From the NCBI GenBank assembly GCA_964482085.1, contig CAYZVS010000001.1, positions 1 to 64,000 of the forward strand: 64,000 bases of DNA, read 5' to 3'. The translations under genes and the position numbers were made by a program. A model generated the notes under the pieces. It searched no databases. It was given only the letters and a program-made list of their open reading frames with translations, and had not been told where the DNA came from. The DNA is from CAIXDN01 sp964482085 (lineage in GTDB: Bacteria; Patescibacteriota; Patescibacteriia; 2-12-FULL-60-25). Shown here piece by piece: positions 49,276 to 57,730 of the stretch (its first letter is position 1; each line of letters starts with the position of its first letter).

Positions 49276-49605
49276 ATGGAGCTCCAGTCGTCGCTCGCAG
49301 AAGAGAGTCCGGTCGTCACTCTCAAGAATGGAACGCAGTACTCGCGGACACTCGTGAAGAACACGATGAAGCTTCTGCACGAGTTGGTTGGGATCGCCAA
49401 CGGAGGCCTCCTAGCCAACGATCTGGTCTTGGCCTGCCACCTGGACGAGAACCACCGGTTCTTTGACGGATGTCAGCGTAAGCTGATCGAGCTCGGTTTC
49501 TTGGATCTCGATGGCGTCATCAAGCCGTCCGTCCGCGACATCGTGCTCTCGGCCATCAACGGCGAAAGCTCCACTTTGAGCTTCATCTCCCCCATCCGGG
49601 ACTAG
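49276..49605 (+). CDS. Hypothetical 109-residue protein
   Basis: Start ATG at 49276 (MELQSSLAEESPVV) after GGGGGTCACCT. Helical, perhaps winged-helix-like (LLANDLVLACHLDENHRFFDGCQRKLIELGFLDLDGVIK), but I cannot assign a family. A TTGACG...CATTAA promoter-like pair with 17-bp spacing lies about 50 bp upstream, and a strong terminator follows. Confidence 0.58.
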   Translation: MELQSSLAEESPVVTLKNGTQYSRTLVKNTMKLLHELVGIANGGLLANDLVLACHLDENHRFFDGCQRKLIELGFLDLDGVIKPSVRDIVLSAINGESSTLSFISPIRD

Positions 49606-49615
49606 TTCCCAACTG

Positions 49616-49648
49616 AACGCCCTCCGCTACTTGCTGGAGGGCGCTTTC
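49616..49648 (+). terminator. Terminator of the 49276 gene
   Basis: AACGCCCTCC and GGAGGGCGCTT around GCTACTTGCT: 7-8-bp GC stem, T-rich tail. Confidence 0.8.
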
Positions 49649-49703
49649 GTATCCGCTTACTCTCGACATTTATTTAAATACGTGCTACACATCGCGTGAA
49701 TTT

Positions 49704-50918
49704 ATGAACTACCCTATTGCCACTTTGCTCGCTGGTCGAGACACTCCTGTCCGTGCCGGACATCCTTGGATTTTTTCTAAAGCGATTGCCAAGGAACCCA
49801 AGCCCACCCCCGCGAATGGTGAGCTGGTTCAGGTCGTTTCCGCCAAGGGTGATGCACTGGGGCTTGGAACTTGGGGCGCAGGTGCGTCGATTCGTATCCG
49901 AATGCTCACGACGAATACGCGAGTCGATATCGACAAAACATGGTTTGTAGAAAAAATTCGTGAGATCGACGCTTGGAAGAAAGCTCATTTACCTGCTGAT
50001 ACAGATGGTTATCGCGCTGTGTATGCTGAGTCGGATGGTATTCCCGGATTGATCGTTGATCGTTATGCCGATGTGATTGTCTTTCAATTGCACACAGCCG
50101 GTATGGATCGTTTACGCGATGCGATTATCGAGGCTTTGAAAGAAGTATTTGAACCAAGAGCGATTGTCGAACGTTCTGACATTGAAGCTCGAACACGCGA
50201 TGGACTTACGATGATTGATCCGGTTATCCGAGATGGAGCCATTGATGGACCTGTCGCTTTTAAGGAATACGGAATTACGTTTTACGCGGATGTGGTTGAT
50301 GGACAAAAGACTGGTTTCTTTTTAGATCAACGTGAAGCACGACATTTGGTTGGAACGCTTTCTAAAGATAAACGCGTCTTGAATCTCTTTGGATACACGG
50401 GCGGATTTAGCGTGCATGCAGCAAAGGGTGGCGCGACTTTTGTCACAACCGTTGATATTTCCGAGCCGGCGCTTGAACTCGCACAAAAAAATCTCAAAGC
50501 AAATGGCGTTGATCCGGAAGATGAATCGGTGGCGCTTTTACTTGAGGCAAATGTGATGGAGTTGCTCACTGCGCGCGAGATTGAAGGCGCGCCTTATGAT
50601 GTGATCGTGTGCGATCCTCCGGCTTTTGCTAAGACAGGTGCCAATGCTGAGGGTGCTCTTGATGCGTATACCAAACTTAATAAAGAATGCTTAGCGCGTC
50701 TGGGTGTTGGCGGAGTTTTGGTTACGAGCTCTTGCTCCGGTCGAGTTTCCGCAGAGGAGTTTAAATCCATGTTACGCATCGCTGCTGGACGCGCTGGACG
50801 TGATGTCCGCGTGATCGCAGAACTTGGACATGGAATTGATCATGCAGAACGCATCGCATTCCCGGAAGGGCGATACCTGAAGACCATGGTGCTAGAGGTG
50901 ACGAATATCATCGCATAA
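49704..50918 (+). CDS. rlmI: RlmI-type class I rRNA cytosine methyltransferase
   Basis: 404 residues. The N-terminal PUA domain (VRAGHPWIFSKAI, GDALGLGTWG) binds RNA. A central domain (GYRAVYAESDGIPGLIVDRYADVIVFQLHTAGM) and a Rossmann methyltransferase (DGQKTGFFLDQREARHLV, NLFGYTGGFSVHAAKGGATFVTTVDIS, VIVCDPPAFAK, VTSSCSGRVS) follow. In E. coli RlmI makes m5C1962 in 23S rRNA. CDPPAF and SSCS carry the two relevant motifs. Ortholog-level assignment is likely but not certain (RlmK-like relatives exist). Confidence 0.88.
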   Translation: MNYPIATLLAGRDTPVRAGHPWIFSKAIAKEPKPTPANGELVQVVSAKGDALGLGTWGAGASIRIRMLTTNTRVDIDKTWFVEKIREIDAWKKAHLPADTDGYRAVYAESDGIPGLIVDRYADVIVFQLHTAGMDRLRDAIIEALKEVFEPRAIVERSDIEARTRDGLTMIDPVIRDGAIDGPVAFKEYGITFYADVVDGQKTGFFLDQREARHLVGTLSKDKRVLNLFGYTGGFSVHAAKGGATFVTTVDISEPALELAQKNLKANGVDPEDESVALLLEANVMELLTAREIEGAPYDVIVCDPPAFAKTGANAEGALDAYTKLNKECLARLGVGGVLVTSSCSGRVSAEEFKSMLRIAAGRAGRDVRVIAELGHGIDHAERIAFPEGRYLKTMVLEVTNIIA

Positions 50919-50935
50919 GTCAGAATAGGAGGCAT

Positions 50936-52228
50936 ATGCCTCCTATTTTCAAAAATCCACGGGTTCTGGTTGGTGTCGGTATTATTCTTGTTTTGTTTAT
51001 CGGTATCGGAATATGGTTTTCTGTTCGAAAATCGGAACCGAGTGGTACCGTCAAGATCGATACAACTGTTACGAGTGACTCCGTAACCTATGCAGATAGC
51101 GATACGCTTGTTTCCAAGTCAATCGCGGACAGAATCGAAAGCGTTCAAGATGACAAACTTGTTTTTGATGGAAATGTAAATGTTTCCAGTTTGCCGGTTG
51201 GAAAGCCGCTCATGTTTCCCAACAAAGCTGTGAGACGCATCCGTGAAGTAAAACGCGAGGGCGGGAAAACCGTCATCTATACGGACAAGGCTAATCTGAA
51301 CGAAGTTATTAAAGATGCGGACTTCAAGTGGAATCAAGATATCAACTTTAGCAAAATGGCTGTCAGTGATCTGGAAAAAATTCGTCCGTTCTTTGGTAAC
51401 ACCGCCCTTGCACAAACAGGCGGCAGTGGGAATTCACTACACTTTGAAGGTGAGATTGAAGGCTGGGATGTCGCTGTTGATTTGTCCCCAAACAGCTCTG
51501 AAGGTCGTCTCGATGTGACCATAGAAGCGACCAAGGGCGGACAAGCTAGGTCGCGCGTTTTTGCTGAAGGATATATTTCCAACTTTGTATCGCAAGGCTC
51601 ACTTAGCTATGCCGATAGCGAGCTTCAACAGTTTGGTTATCAAGAGCAGGGCTTGAATGGACGACTGCATGTGATTTTTGCGGCAGTTGATCTTGGGAGC
51701 GACACTCCTCTCTTCAATATCCCGGCTGAGATTTCGATTCCGTACAATGTCGGACCAATTTTCATGCAAGCAAAATTGAAAGCCAATGTGCGCGTTGTGC
51801 CGGAAGTACATGGACTCGCATCATCGCAAGCTGATGTCACGGTTACATATAGCGCCGATCGTGGATTTAGTTTTGAAGGAGGACGCGTTACGCCGGTCGG
51901 ACAACTCGATGACCAGAATATTGCGATTACCGGTGAGACGGTGAGCGCAGGTACGATCGCCGTTGGCATGGGAGTTGGTATCGAGTTCCCACGACTTGAA
52001 CTCGCCATCATGGGAGAAACCGTTGTTCCGTATATGTCGCTCGACAACTATACGTACACGGTTTACACGCCTGATCCTCCGTGTCAGGAAGGTGGTATGC
52101 GACAACGCGCGGTGATTGGGCTTACGGCGGGTTTTCTTGGGTACAGCTACTCGCAAGAAAGTGAAATCTGGAAACGTGAACAGATTACGGAACTTACAAA
52201 TTCACATTGCGGACCAAGAGCTCCCTAA
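50936..52228 (+). CDS. Membrane-anchored exported protein of unknown function
   Basis: 430 residues. One membrane helix (VLVGVGIILVLFIGIGIWF) near the N-terminus; the rest is outside. Strand-rich: GNVNVSSLPVGKPLMFP, EGRLDVTIEATKGGQARSRV, FNIPAEISIPYNVGPIFMQA. No family recognised. A single pair of Cys (PDPPCQEGG and NSHCGPRA) near the C-terminus may form a disulfide. It starts 17 bp after rlmI and ends at a bidirectional terminator. Confidence 0.68.
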   Translation: MPPIFKNPRVLVGVGIILVLFIGIGIWFSVRKSEPSGTVKIDTTVTSDSVTYADSDTLVSKSIADRIESVQDDKLVFDGNVNVSSLPVGKPLMFPNKAVRRIREVKREGGKTVIYTDKANLNEVIKDADFKWNQDINFSKMAVSDLEKIRPFFGNTALAQTGGSGNSLHFEGEIEGWDVAVDLSPNSSEGRLDVTIEATKGGQARSRVFAEGYISNFVSQGSLSYADSELQQFGYQEQGLNGRLHVIFAAVDLGSDTPLFNIPAEISIPYNVGPIFMQAKLKANVRVVPEVHGLASSQADVTVTYSADRGFSFEGGRVTPVGQLDDQNIAITGETVSAGTIAVGMGVGIEFPRLELAIMGETVVPYMSLDNYTYTVYTPDPPCQEGGMRQRAVIGLTAGFLGYSYSQESEIWKREQITELTNSHCGPRAP

Positions 52229-52242
52229 AAAATAAAAAAAAT

Positions 52243-52270
52243 AAAAACACTCCCGTTGAGGAGTGTTTTT
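52243..52270. terminator. Bidirectional terminator
   Basis: AAAAACACTCC-CGTTGA-GGAGTGTTTTT. Terminates the 50936 gene (plus) and tRNA-Gly (minus). Confidence 0.88.
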
Positions 52271-52273
52271 ATT

Positions 52274-52348
52274 TGGAGCGGGTGAGGGGAATCGAACCCC
52301 TATCAGCAGGTTGGAAACCTGCGGTAATAGCCATTATACGACACCCGC
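52274..52348 (-). tRNA. tRNA-Gly (anticodon TCC)
   Basis: 75 nt. Acceptor GCGGGTG/CACCCGC, anticodon stem GCAGG/CCTGC with loop TTTCCAA (TCC), T-arm AGGGG-TTCGATT-CCCCT, discriminator T, encoded CCA. Confidence 0.95.
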
Positions 52349-52429
52349 GAACGGGAGAAATTTACTTGATCTGATTCTTTTTGGCAAGATTGCAACACCT
52401 CGTGGTAAAATCCTTGCCGCGAGGTTGTT

Positions 52430-53008
52430 ATGGCCAGACAAATCGTTCTCATCGCGCGAGAATTTCTTGCGCCCGGTACAGCACTCGACGCGCAGACTTC
52501 CCGCTTTGTCGAGATACAACGTGAACTACACGCAGAGGTCAACTCGGAACTGCAGAAGTACGGCAGCGTATCCAAGCAGCGTACGAGTGGTGTCTTTGCC
52601 CGAGTAAATACTCCCGCGCATGGTGTGCGTCTTGCGGACATCGAGGTTCCCACAATCTTGTCCGATCCTGAGTCTCATCCGTCGACGCAATACGCACTCG
52701 ACAATCGCAAGAAGGAGATACCTACCTTCTTCCGTAACCTCTTGCCGATGATTCAGCAGTCCAACTGCGTTGTCATCGTCCGAGATGGTCAGAACGATCT
52801 GCGCGGTGCTATCGCGATGTACGTGCACATACTCGGACTTCCGATGCTGGCACTGCAACACGAGCCCAGGGGCATTCATTTGCCCGGGGATCCGCTCTAC
52901 GAGCTCCCTAACATCGTCAATATCCGCTTCCAGCACTTTAGTGAGGCTAAGCTGGGCATCGCCCGCTTCATGAACAACATTCCCAACCGCTCTCATGCGG
53001 TTGGCTGA
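52430..53008 (+). CDS. Hypothetical protein, possibly a nucleoside deoxyribosyltransferase-like fold
   Basis: 192 residues. MARQIVLIAREFL opens as a beta-strand; NCVVIVRDGQNDLRGAIAMYVHILGLPMLALQHEP has the strand-loop-helix-strand shape of the deoxyribosyltransferase/DUF4406-like fold, but key residues are not clear. Start ATG at 52430 with GAGG 5 nt upstream and TAAAAT about 18 nt upstream. GC-rich stand-alone cassette with a strong terminator. Fold assignment is speculative. Confidence 0.5.
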   Translation: MARQIVLIAREFLAPGTALDAQTSRFVEIQRELHAEVNSELQKYGSVSKQRTSGVFARVNTPAHGVRLADIEVPTILSDPESHPSTQYALDNRKKEIPTFFRNLLPMIQQSNCVVIVRDGQNDLRGAIAMYVHILGLPMLALQHEPRGIHLPGDPLYELPNIVNIRFQHFSEAKLGIARFMNNIPNRSHAVG

Positions 53009-53011
53009 CTG

Positions 53012-53049
53012 GGGGAGGCGCATGTATGCTGCCTCCCCTTTGCTTTTTT
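53012..53049 (+). terminator. Terminator of the 52430 gene
   Basis: GGGGAGGC-GCATGTATGCT-GCCTCCCC followed by TTTGCTTTTTT. Confidence 0.88.
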
Positions 53050-53086
53050 CCGTAACCTTGGTACTGTCTGCGAGCAAAAAAATCCC

Positions 53087-53161
53087 GCCGAGGTAGCTCA
53101 GTGGTAGAGCGAAGGACTGAAAATCCTTGCGTCGCCAGTTCGATCCTGGCTCTCGGCACCA
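53087..53161 (+). tRNA. tRNA-Phe (anticodon GAA)
   Basis: 75 nt. Acceptor GCCGAGG/CTCGGC-type, anticodon stem around CTGAAAA (GAA), T-arm GCCAG-TTCGATC-CTGGC, discriminator A, encoded CCA. Confidence 0.94.
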
Positions 53162-53167
53162 TGAGGG

Positions 53168-53201
53168 ACGACCCTACTCACAGGGTCGTTCTTCTTTTTT
53201 A
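53168..53201 (+). terminator. Terminator after tRNA-Phe
   Basis: ACGACCCT-ACTCAC-AGGGTCGT followed by TCTTCTTTTTT. Confidence 0.88.
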
Positions 53202-53539
53202 GAATTTTTCAAAAAACAAAAAGACCGATGTGAGGTATTCGGCTCATTCAAATGGGGCAAAACCTACTCGGTAGATATCGATACCAGGTGTGGCCGATAT
53301 CGAGTCTACCGATGGTGATAAGCCGCCCGAGACCTTTGCCCTTCCGCCAAGGCGGATACGCAGACCAAGTCTCACGAGTCGAACATTAGCCCGAATCCTC
53401 ACACCGATCATTTCTAGAATTCCATATGTGCAAATAACCGTCAAAGTCTTGACCAAATTTTACTCGATCTCTATGCTAGCAGTCCCGAAACTTGCTTTCA
53501 CTTAAAGTAGTAACGGAAACAATCGACAAAAGAGGTAAC
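53202..53539. other. Intergenic region upstream of the 53540 lipoprotein gene
   Basis: 338 bp without a recognised gene. It holds inverted arms TCGGTAGA (about 53269) and TCTACCGA (about 53307) that can form a long leader hairpin or operator, and a promoter-like pair TTGACC/17 bp/TATGCT near 53452-53480. Short open frames here lack start signals. Confidence 0.4.
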
Positions 53540-54868
53540 GTGATCCACCATCAACGCTCCATTTGCGGAGCAACCCTCCTCTTGCTCACCATGTGTGTCG
53601 GCTGTAGTAACAGCGATCCGCCAGCAGAAGCAACGACGGCTGCCTTGTCTGGCAGCATCGTCGCTGGTCCGGCAGCACTCGCCGAATTCCCGGATGGCTT
53701 TGCCATTCATGGAGTCGGCGGTGATACGGATCTGCTGTTCGCTCTACAGCCGAGTGCGTCACCCACGACTCCTCCGGGAGTCCATGTGGCGCATCGCGTC
53801 AGCGGTAACAACCTGGGAGATGTGACGCCGCCGTCTGGTGGCTTCCTGGTCCCACTGACTATCAAGATCGAATCGTTCTCGCGCGCTGGTCTGACCGGTA
53901 CGCAAGGACGATTCCTCCTCATGGACGCGCGCATGCCGCCAGCCTTCATCGGCTCGCCGTATGCGACAAATACGCGTGTGTATCGGTACTCGTATCGATA
54001 CACACGACGAAATGGTCTCACGACCACCCTGCTCGAGACACACATACTGCCGCTCGCTTCCGGACTTCCGGATCCGAATGGCCCGCCGACGTTGCCGGAT
54101 GGAATCCTCTACCCAGGATCCATCGCGCTACTCCCCGGAGGACGCGTGGCAATCACGGACAACATCGCTGGCGCCGTCTGGGTGTCTGATGCATCGCTGA
54201 ACAACTGGTCGCTTGCGATCATTGATCCGCGCTTTGCTGGACAGCCGCGCGGCCCCGTGGAAGGCGTCGGACGCAACGAGTCTGGGGTGATCGCCCCGTA
54301 CACGCTGCTCACGCCTGCGCCGCCTGGATTCCCTCCGGGCCTTGGTCTCTTCCCTGGCGCTCACTCGATCACGTATGCGGCGGTCACCGAAGAGGTGTGC
54401 TTCCCTGTCACGTGGCCGGGTGGCATCTATTGCGTCGATGAAAGCGTGCTTTCGGATCTGGCGACTCCGCCTTTCCTGAAGTCCGCTGCGGTGCGTGTCG
54501 TTGTTCCGCCCACGTCAGGTCTCAGTGACCTGACGGACGGTATGGACTACGACCGCTTCCATCCGACGAGCCCCTGGCTCTACTGGCAGCGCGCTCCCGC
54601 CGACGTGGCGGGTGGCGGCTACAACACGCTACGGCGTGTCCATCTCCTTACGGGAGTGATCCAGGTCGTCGCAAGCGACAATGATCTCTACTCGTGGGCC
54701 AACGAGATCTCCGTCCTGCCTCCCCTCCGCTCGGATGGACGCTGGACATGGATTCTCTCGTCGGTCGGACAGGAGTACAACAACCCTGATGTGAATGTGC
54801 TTCTGGGTGGCGTGTCGCATTACTTTGCGCCGTCCCCAATGCCAGCCGTCGCCATCCGCGACTTCTGA
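53540..54868 (+). CDS. Lipoprotein, probable beta-propeller
   Basis: 442 residues from GTG 53540, preceded by AGAGGTAAC. Signal peptide and lipobox (ATLLLLTMCVGC), then a Thr/Ser/Pro-rich linker. Strand-rich repeats such as YPGSIALLPGGRVAITDNIAGAVWVSDASLNNWSLAIID and YNTLRRVHLLTGVIQVVASDNDLYSW suggest a six-bladed propeller of the SMP-30/NHL type. No catalytic motif seen. GC-rich stand-alone cassette. Probably exposed on the outside of the membrane. Confidence 0.62.
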   Translation: MIHHQRSICGATLLLLTMCVGCSNSDPPAEATTAALSGSIVAGPAALAEFPDGFAIHGVGGDTDLLFALQPSASPTTPPGVHVAHRVSGNNLGDVTPPSGGFLVPLTIKIESFSRAGLTGTQGRFLLMDARMPPAFIGSPYATNTRVYRYSYRYTRRNGLTTTLLETHILPLASGLPDPNGPPTLPDGILYPGSIALLPGGRVAITDNIAGAVWVSDASLNNWSLAIIDPRFAGQPRGPVEGVGRNESGVIAPYTLLTPAPPGFPPGLGLFPGAHSITYAAVTEEVCFPVTWPGGIYCVDESVLSDLATPPFLKSAAVRVVVPPTSGLSDLTDGMDYDRFHPTSPWLYWQRAPADVAGGGYNTLRRVHLLTGVIQVVASDNDLYSWANEISVLPPLRSDGRWTWILSSVGQEYNNPDVNVLLGGVSHYFAPSPMPAVAIRDF

Positions 54869-54874
54869 TGAACA

Positions 54875-54915
54875 GCCCCGGTCTGCATCTCGCAGACCGG
54901 GGCGTCTTATTTTCA
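54875..54915 (+). terminator. Terminator of the 53540 lipoprotein gene
   Basis: GCCCCGGTCTG-CATCTCG-CAGACCGGGGC followed by GTCTTATTTTC. Confidence 0.9.
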
Positions 54916-54929
54916 TAAAAAAAATGAAA

Positions 54930-54953
54930 GCGGCCCGACGAGTGTCGGGCCGC
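54930..54953 (-). terminator. Terminator of the 54961 gene
   Basis: GCGGCCCGAC-GAGT-GTCGGGCCGC, then TTTCATTTTTTTT on the minus strand. Confidence 0.9.
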
Positions 54954-54960
54954 GTAAGTG

Positions 54961-56346
54961 TCAGAGTTTTCCGTTATTGTCGTACGCACGGACATGCGCG
55001 ACGAGCGCATCCCACACATTCGGGTTGGTTTGCGGCAAAGTGACTCCATCCGTTTCCTGAAAATCTCCCGGCCACGGAACACCGGTAAGTTCTTGTGGAA
55101 AAAGTATAGGAAAAATATCCTTACAGTACTGTTGCAGTTTGTAACAGCCATGATGCGCGTCGTCGTGACGGCACTTACTGTCGATGAAGTCGCGGATGGA
55201 AAGGAATTGCACCTCCACCACACGATCCGCAACGAGTGCGTTGTACTTCATCGCTTTGAAACGTCGACTAGAACTTCCGTTGGTGTCATCGAGCTTGCGT
55301 CCTTCACGCAAACCAATGTTGGAATCCTGGTCGCAGACAGATCCGGGGCATGGGACAAGGACGTGACGGACACTCGACACAACTTCATCGAGATCCGTGT
55401 CGGCGTCGATCGCAAAGGTCATGGCCACACCGTCGCCAATATTAGCGAGTTGCGGGAAACGAATGTCCTTGATCAATCCTTTGAGCAATGGAAAACGCTT
55501 GTGGCGGATGAAGAACAGAACCGGAGTCCGCTCCTTTCCGCGCAAGCGGTAGCGATTGGTCTCTACCGAGAAACGCGCATCTGAAGGCAGCGAGGATTCA
55601 CGCGGAGTCGCATAACGATACTCCTTGCACGCAAAGGCGTGCTCAGGATCCAGCGATGCGACGATTTTTACCTTTTCCTTGGAACCGCGCTCAAACAGAA
55701 CGCGCTCAAGGAAACGCTTGAGCTGCACCGCTTCATCCTCAAGCGTCTCTGGCGCGTAGCCGGAGCGACGATACTCAAAGAATGCTTGCGCGAGCACGAG
55801 CTTGGATTGCGCCAAGCGGCGAATCCAATGCCAGTCGTCCCAGATACGGTCTGGCGGCATTGGTTTGCGCGCTAGATCGAGCAGCTTGATCGGATTGTGC
55901 GTTGCTCGAATTTCTTCCGGGCGTCGCAACATGTGATGCAGGTCGCGATTCTGGCCATCGACCTCGAGCAGACGAGGTAGATAGGAGACGAGGTAGTCAT
56001 AGAGCTCCTCGACATCGCGACATGCATCGCGCCAGATTGGATAGTTGCGATCAAAATCTGCGGGTGAACCGTGATACATGGGCACAGTCTTGCGACCGCT
56101 TGCCCTACGCAGGCTGCCGACGAAATGATCGTGAAACGTTTGCAGTAAGACCTGCATCTTGGTTTCCGACTTCCATTCAAGGCGATCGGCTTTGGCGGAG
56201 GTGGTATCGAGCTTCTTAAACAATATACGCCAGCGGATGATCTCACCGTACATGACGGAGTGGTGGTCCGCGGCCATTTGGCCAAGCGAAGCTGGACGCA
56301 GATGGATGAGGCTCGGAAATTTGCGCGCGAGTCGTTCTTTGCTCAT
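54961..56346 (-). CDS. Hypothetical protein with RelA/SpoT-like segment
   Basis: 461 residues. The first 250 are helical (VEELYDYLVSYLPRLLEV; RIWDDWHWIRRLAQSKLVLAQAFFEY). Later, LIKDIRFPQLANIGDGVAMTF and RRFKAMKYNALVADRVVEVQF...HHGCYKLQQYC follow the order seen in RelA/SpoT synthetase domains (Asp-rich strand, G/Y-rich segment, V-E-x-Q, H...YK). The resemblance is by pattern only and the key residues are not all there. Start ATG at 56346 with GAGGG upstream. GC-rich stand-alone cassette. Confidence 0.5.
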   Translation of the reverse strand: MSKERLARKFPSLIHLRPASLGQMAADHHSVMYGEIIRWRILFKKLDTTSAKADRLEWKSETKMQVLLQTFHDHFVGSLRRASGRKTVPMYHGSPADFDRNYPIWRDACRDVEELYDYLVSYLPRLLEVDGQNRDLHHMLRRPEEIRATHNPIKLLDLARKPMPPDRIWDDWHWIRRLAQSKLVLAQAFFEYRRSGYAPETLEDEAVQLKRFLERVLFERGSKEKVKIVASLDPEHAFACKEYRYATPRESSLPSDARFSVETNRYRLRGKERTPVLFFIRHKRFPLLKGLIKDIRFPQLANIGDGVAMTFAIDADTDLDEVVSSVRHVLVPCPGSVCDQDSNIGLREGRKLDDTNGSSSRRFKAMKYNALVADRVVEVQFLSIRDFIDSKCRHDDAHHGCYKLQQYCKDIFPILFPQELTGVPWPGDFQETDGVTLPQTNPNVWDALVAHVRAYDNNGKL

Positions 56347-56406
56347 TCCGTATTCCCTCTCATGAAAAGAACGGACCCCGAGATTTCCACAAAAACCAGA
56401 GCTTGG

Positions 56407-57666
56407 CTAGGTCCTGATAGATTGAGCGATTAAGCAAATGGTCGCGAGACCAAGGCCACCTACGACAATTCCATTCCAAAGGTTAGACCAAACGCCATTT
56501 TTCCACGCTCCCATGCGCTTTTTATCGTTACCGACCATCAAAATCGCCAATAAAAGTGGCGCCGCGATCACACCGTTTAATGCGGCCGAGGCTACCAGTA
56601 GGCCAATTGGTGAAAAATTCATAAGGGAAAAGATCAAACCAATCAAGGTGGAGATGCCGATTACTCCATAAAATCCGCGTGCTTTGTGCCACGGCTTATC
56701 CAAGCCCGTTTTCCAACCTAGACCTTCTGCAACGGCATATGCTGTAGAACCAGCCAAAACCGGTACAGCGAGCAAGCCTACGCCGATAATACCGAGAGCA
56801 AATACCAAACCAGCCCATTCACCCGCCACAGGGATTAGTAATCTGGCTAAATCTCCTGCACTCTCTATGGATCCGCCGGAAAGATGGACGACGCCGGCCG
56901 CAATCAACAAGATAAACCAGGCAACGATATTTGATACGAGCATGCCGACACCTGTATCTAAGCGCATGTTACGGATTTCTTTTACAAGTGCTCGATCCGT
57001 TCCGTCCGCTTTATGATGATGGCGATGCATGCGCTCCTCTTCCCGCTCCTGTCCGGCTTGCCAGAAAAAAAGATAAGGTGAGATCGTCGTACCGAGAAGT
57101 GCAATTAATAAATAAATAAATTCACGGTCCGAAATGAAGGTAGGAATGAAGGTTGAGGTCAAGGCAGCACTCCAATCGATTGGCCAAACGATGGCGACTG
57201 CGACGTAAGCGAGTAAAGTAAGTGTTAACCACTTTAAATATTTAGCGTAAGTGGAATAAGAAAGAAATATTTCTAAACACAGACTAATCATTGTGAAAAC
57301 CAAAAGAAGCGACGTGGTTGGAAGCGGTACAACGAGCCTCGCTGCTTCCGCCATCATTAAGAGATCTGCAGCGATATTTACAATGTTTGCAATGAACAAT
57401 AACAAGACAACCGGAACAACGAGCGATTTGGAATACTCGCGAATATTGCGTCCTAGCCCTTTTCCGGTCACGAGTACAATACGTGCACACATCTCTTGCA
57501 CGGCAAACATGAGCGGGAAGGTGAAGAGCAGGGTCCAAAGCGGCGTGTAACCATAACGCGCTCCGGCTTGCGCATAGGTTGCAACACCAGACGGATCGTC
57601 GTCTGCGGCACCCGTAATAAAACCTGGACCGAGTATTTTTGCGAGACGTCGTAATCGAGAAGCCAT
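56407..57666 (-). CDS. NRAMP-family divalent metal transporter, variant active site
   Basis: 417 residues with about eleven membrane helices. The first helix has GPGFITGAADDDPSGVATYAQAGARYGY: DPSG replaces the classical DPGN metal site. The sixth helix reads ALLGTTISPYLFFWQ where classical members have MPH. A His-rich loop (ERMHRHHHKADG) follows. Such NRAMP-related transporters may move Mg2+ or other ions rather than Mn/Fe; the substrate is uncertain. Start ATG at 57666 (MASRLRRLAKILGPGF), with TACACT ending 6 nt upstream. Confidence 0.88.
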   Translation of the reverse strand: MASRLRRLAKILGPGFITGAADDDPSGVATYAQAGARYGYTPLWTLLFTFPLMFAVQEMCARIVLVTGKGLGRNIREYSKSLVVPVVLLLFIANIVNIAADLLMMAEAARLVVPLPTTSLLLVFTMISLCLEIFLSYSTYAKYLKWLTLTLLAYVAVAIVWPIDWSAALTSTFIPTFISDREFIYLLIALLGTTISPYLFFWQAGQEREEERMHRHHHKADGTDRALVKEIRNMRLDTGVGMLVSNIVAWFILLIAAGVVHLSGGSIESAGDLARLLIPVAGEWAGLVFALGIIGVGLLAVPVLAGSTAYAVAEGLGWKTGLDKPWHKARGFYGVIGISTLIGLIFSLMNFSPIGLLVASAALNGVIAAPLLLAILMVGNDKKRMGAWKNGVWSNLWNGIVVGGLGLATICLIAQSIRT

Positions 57667-57672
57667 GCAGGC

Positions 57673-57678
57673 AGTGTA
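57673..57678 (-). promoter_or_regulatory. -10 box of the NRAMP-like gene (leaderless)
   Basis: TACACT on the minus strand ends 6 nt before the ATG at 57666. Confidence 0.5.
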
Positions 57679-57680
57679 AC

Positions 57681-57716
57681 AAAAAATCCCGATGCTTGTT
57701 TGCATCGGGATTTTTC
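57681..57716 (-). terminator. Terminator of ndk
   Basis: AAAAATCCCGATGC-TTGTTT-GCATCGGGATTTTT; its 3' side also carries the NRAMP-gene promoter region. Confidence 0.88.
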
Positions 57717-57730
57717 TTTGTCGTAATTCT

